The position numbers were made by a program, and so were the translations under genes. The notes below the pieces were generated by a model. The model saw nothing but the letters and a program-made list of their open reading frames with translations. It had not been told where the DNA came from and did not search any database. DNA of 64,000 nucleotides, from NCBI RefSeq assembly GCF_003343245.1, contig NZ_CP024901.1:1984001-2048000 (forward strand). Reading direction: 5' to 3'. The stretch comes from Photorhabdus laumondii subsp. laumondii (GTDB lineage: Bacteria; Pseudomonadota; Gammaproteobacteria; Enterobacterales; Enterobacteriaceae). Shown here in pieces: positions 62,006 to 64,000 of the stretch (within the stretch, counting starts at the first letter, position 1; the number at the start of each line of letters is the position of its first letter).

Positions 62006-64000
62006 TTAAAAAGCTAGCCGTCCCGTTTTATTTAATTCAAGTATCACGGCTCGTTCTATATGTTTATTTTCGATTTGTTGACAGTTATCATCTGCTGATA
62101 ATATTGATGACAATAAAGCAATATTCCTGATATTAGCCCCGGTTAAATCAGCCCGTTTAGCCAGATGGGAAAAGTCAATTTCATTGGATAGTGTCAATTG
62201 TTCCGGCCAGATTTTTTGCCACATTTTTTTACGTAATTTTTCATCAGGGTAAGTAAAACGAGTAATAAAAGTAAAGCGGCGATTAAACGCGCTGTCAAGG
62301 TGGCTACGGTTATTGGTGGCTAAAATCACTAATCCCGGATAATTTTCTAGTCGTTGTAGCAGATAAGAAACTTCAATATTGGCATGTCTGTCTTGGGCAT
62401 CTTTAGTTTCACTGCGTTTGCCAAATAAAGCATCGGCTTCATCGAAAAATAGTACCCCGGAATCGGCTTCGGCCAGATCGAAAATACGGGAGATATTTTT
62501 TTCCGTTTCGCCAATATATTTATTCACTACGGTTGAGAGATCTACTTTAATTAAATCGACGCCAAGATACCCGGCAATCACTTCTGCGGCCATTGTTTTG
62601 CCGGTACCTGATTCACCGTAAAATAGCGCGCTAATACCGGTACCGTAGCTGATTTTTTCCTGAAATCCAGCGCTTAGAATTTGGTCACGGTAATTAATGG
62701 CTGCGACGATCTCTTTTAACTGTTGCGCTAACATATCTGAAACCACTAAATCGCTAAAACTGCGTTTTGGGGTGATTCGTTGGGCTAATTTACCAAAATT
62801 TTGTTGAGCACGGAAACTTAATGCCTTACGTAAATCAGTTTCTTCCAGCTGGCCTTCTGGTTGCCGAATCATTTGGTATTGATGTGCTTCTTCAACAATG
62901 AGTGGTAATGTTTCCGCGGTAAAAGAGAAGCGCTGACAAAGCCGAGTAATATTAATTTTTTGCGCGATATTCTCCGGTAAGCTTGCTTTTAGCAAGGTTT
63001 GCTTATCCGCCAATGTCGCAATGGGCATATTAATTTGTACCATTGGTTGGTGCTTAATCCAGACTAATATATCTCCCGGCTCTGCCAAGCAAACCACACG
63101 TAATTTCGGCTGATTCAACAAAATAGATAAATTGCGATGTAATATTTTCTTTGCCTCTGTAAGCAAAGAAAAATTGCGAATTAATAAACAAGCGTTATGT
63201 AGCCGGGTTTCTCGGATTGTATCCGCTAGCAAGTGAGTTATTTCCGTTGGGTTCTCGTCATCTGGCAGAAGGGCTAAATCAAGCGTTAAGGTATTGATGC
63301 CATGAGATGCCATAATATTACTGACTGCTAATTCTCTGGCGCTGTCCTGTTTTCCTCTGAGTATGATTAATGGCTGTATTTCGTTGGTGTCATTCAATAA
63401 TATTTTCTTAAATGAATGATAAAGAGTTTGCGGATACCAATTATGTGGGGCTGGAGTATGCCAATTAGCACAGGTTATTAATGGCGGTAGAATAACTCGT
63501 TGCCCCGATAAAAAATGCCATACCGAGTTATGAGTTAAAAATTGTGTTTGTAACCAGATTGGTTCTTCTTGATTATTAAGCCGTAGTAGTTGGTTGTTGA
63601 TTAATGGTGTTTGCGGTAAAAAACTGTTTTGCAGTAATTGTCGATCACTTTGACATTGGCTAAATAATTCAATCGCTAAAGCAAAACTCGGCCACTGTTT
63701 TTTACTGTTACCATTGAGAGCAGCAAATAGTGCATGATAACGGCTGTCAAAATGCGGCAATAAACCTAATAACAAGGTATCCCGTTCAAATTCAGTCAGT
63801 TCGAAACGTTCGACTAATAATGACAATGCATCAGGGACAGTATTTTCCTTTGCTGCTGGGTGGCTGATAATATCATCTGGTTTAGTTAGCCAATGGGGAA
63901 TGCCCTGTGGTCTTGCCAGACGTTGTTCTAATTTATCTTCTGCGAGTAAAAAACTTTCCGGTAAGGAATCGTATTTATCACATTTTTGATAATAGTAATG
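62006..64000 (-). CDS. pvc15: Pvc15 AAA+ ATPase, unit D (5' end outside window)
   Basis: 664 residues are visible, running in frame from the window edge (HYYYQKCDKYDSLPESFLL); about 30 N-terminal residues are missing by comparison with unit B. Conserved AAA+ domain with GESGTGKT, LFFDEADALFGKR, ILATNN and FNRRF. The short region around NTVPDALSLLVERF and the ASHGINTLTLDLALLPDDENP stretch are closer to unit B than C. Confidence 0.95.
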   Translation of the reverse strand, partial: HYYYQKCDKYDSLPESFLLAEDKLEQRLARPQGIPHWLTKPDDIISHPAAKENTVPDALSLLVERFELTEFERDTLLLGLLPHFDSRYHALFAALNGNSKKQWPSFALAIELFSQCQSDRQLLQNSFLPQTPLINNQLLRLNNQEEPIWLQTQFLTHNSVWHFLSGQRVILPPLITCANWHTPAPHNWYPQTLYHSFKKILLNDTNEIQPLIILRGKQDSARELAVSNIMASHGINTLTLDLALLPDDENPTEITHLLADTIRETRLHNACLLIRNFSLLTEAKKILHRNLSILLNQPKLRVVCLAEPGDILVWIKHQPMVQINMPIATLADKQTLLKASLPENIAQKINITRLCQRFSFTAETLPLIVEEAHQYQMIRQPEGQLEETDLRKALSFRAQQNFGKLAQRITPKRSFSDLVVSDMLAQQLKEIVAAINYRDQILSAGFQEKISYGTGISALFYGESGTGKTMAAEVIAGYLGVDLIKVDLSTVVNKYIGETEKNISRIFDLAEADSGVLFFDEADALFGKRSETKDAQDRHANIEVSYLLQRLENYPGLVILATNNRSHLDSAFNRRFTFITRFTYPDEKLRKKMWQKIWPEQLTLSNEIDFSHLAKRADLTGANIRNIALLSSILSADDNCQQIENKHIERAVILELNKTGRLAF

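Noticed and set aside
1..64000. A prophage
   Set aside because: There are tail-like genes in repeated order but no capsid, terminase, portal, integrase, lysis or replication genes; payloads and ATPase fit PVC/Afp instead.
1..64000. tRNA or rRNA genes, attachment sites, replication origin
   Set aside because: I looked for cloverleaf arms and long direct repeats at unit borders and found none that I could support.

Overview
The window is a tandem array of extracellular contractile injection systems of the Photorhabdus Virulence Cassette (PVC) type, related to the Serratia antifeeding prophage Afp. Gene order pvc1 to pvc16 repeats unit after unit on the minus strand, toxin-like payload genes follow pvc16, and Rpn nucleases, ERIC repeats and an IS630-type element fill the gaps. 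Tandem PVC units of this kind point to a Photorhabdus chromosome (P. luminescens/laumondii group); this rests on protein recognition, not on a database search. Every supported gene is on the minus strand, so the array is described in transcription order, right to left.

Unit D (about 64000-58170) has only its end here: pvc15 (5' end outside the window), pvc16, then a decayed HExxH metalloprotease-like payload, a possible ADP-ribosyltransferase-like payload and an ExoY/edema-factor-like cyclase payload. An rpn nuclease with a duplicated free-standing C-terminal piece separates D from C. Unit C (55830-32640) runs from promoter to payloads: pvc1-pvc12, pvc13 broken near its 3' end by an IS630-family element, pvc14-pvc16, a payload of unknown function, a 38-residue orphan leader ORF and a CNF/BLF1-like deamidase candidate. 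Unit B (31958-9273) has pvc1-pvc15 intact, pvc16 split by an ERIC element, then two payloads, the second followed in frame by about 108 more codons after a stop. A second rpn with a decayed C-terminal copy separates B from A. Unit A (7678-1) shows promoter and pvc1 to a partial pvc9; the rest lies beyond the left edge.

The genes build one machine: Pvc1/Pvc5 tube, Pvc2/3/4 sheath, Pvc6-Pvc12 hub, spike and baseplate, Pvc13 fibres, Pvc14 length control, Pvc15 AAA+ ATPase, Pvc16 cap, then toxins loaded in the tube. All three visible operon starts share a TATAAT box and, 80-81 nt downstream, an ops-like GCGGTAGC element, suggesting RfaH/AnfA1-type antitermination over each operon of more than 20 kb.

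Most notable observations: the IS630 element and the ERIC repeats share the same terminal inverted repeat design and TA target; in-frame tails of a lost extra sheath gene lie between pvc1 and pvc2 in all three units; a GC-rich hairpin with a compensatory change lies between pvc3 and pvc4 in all three units; and payloads with different predicted catalytic domains share short N-terminal motifs.
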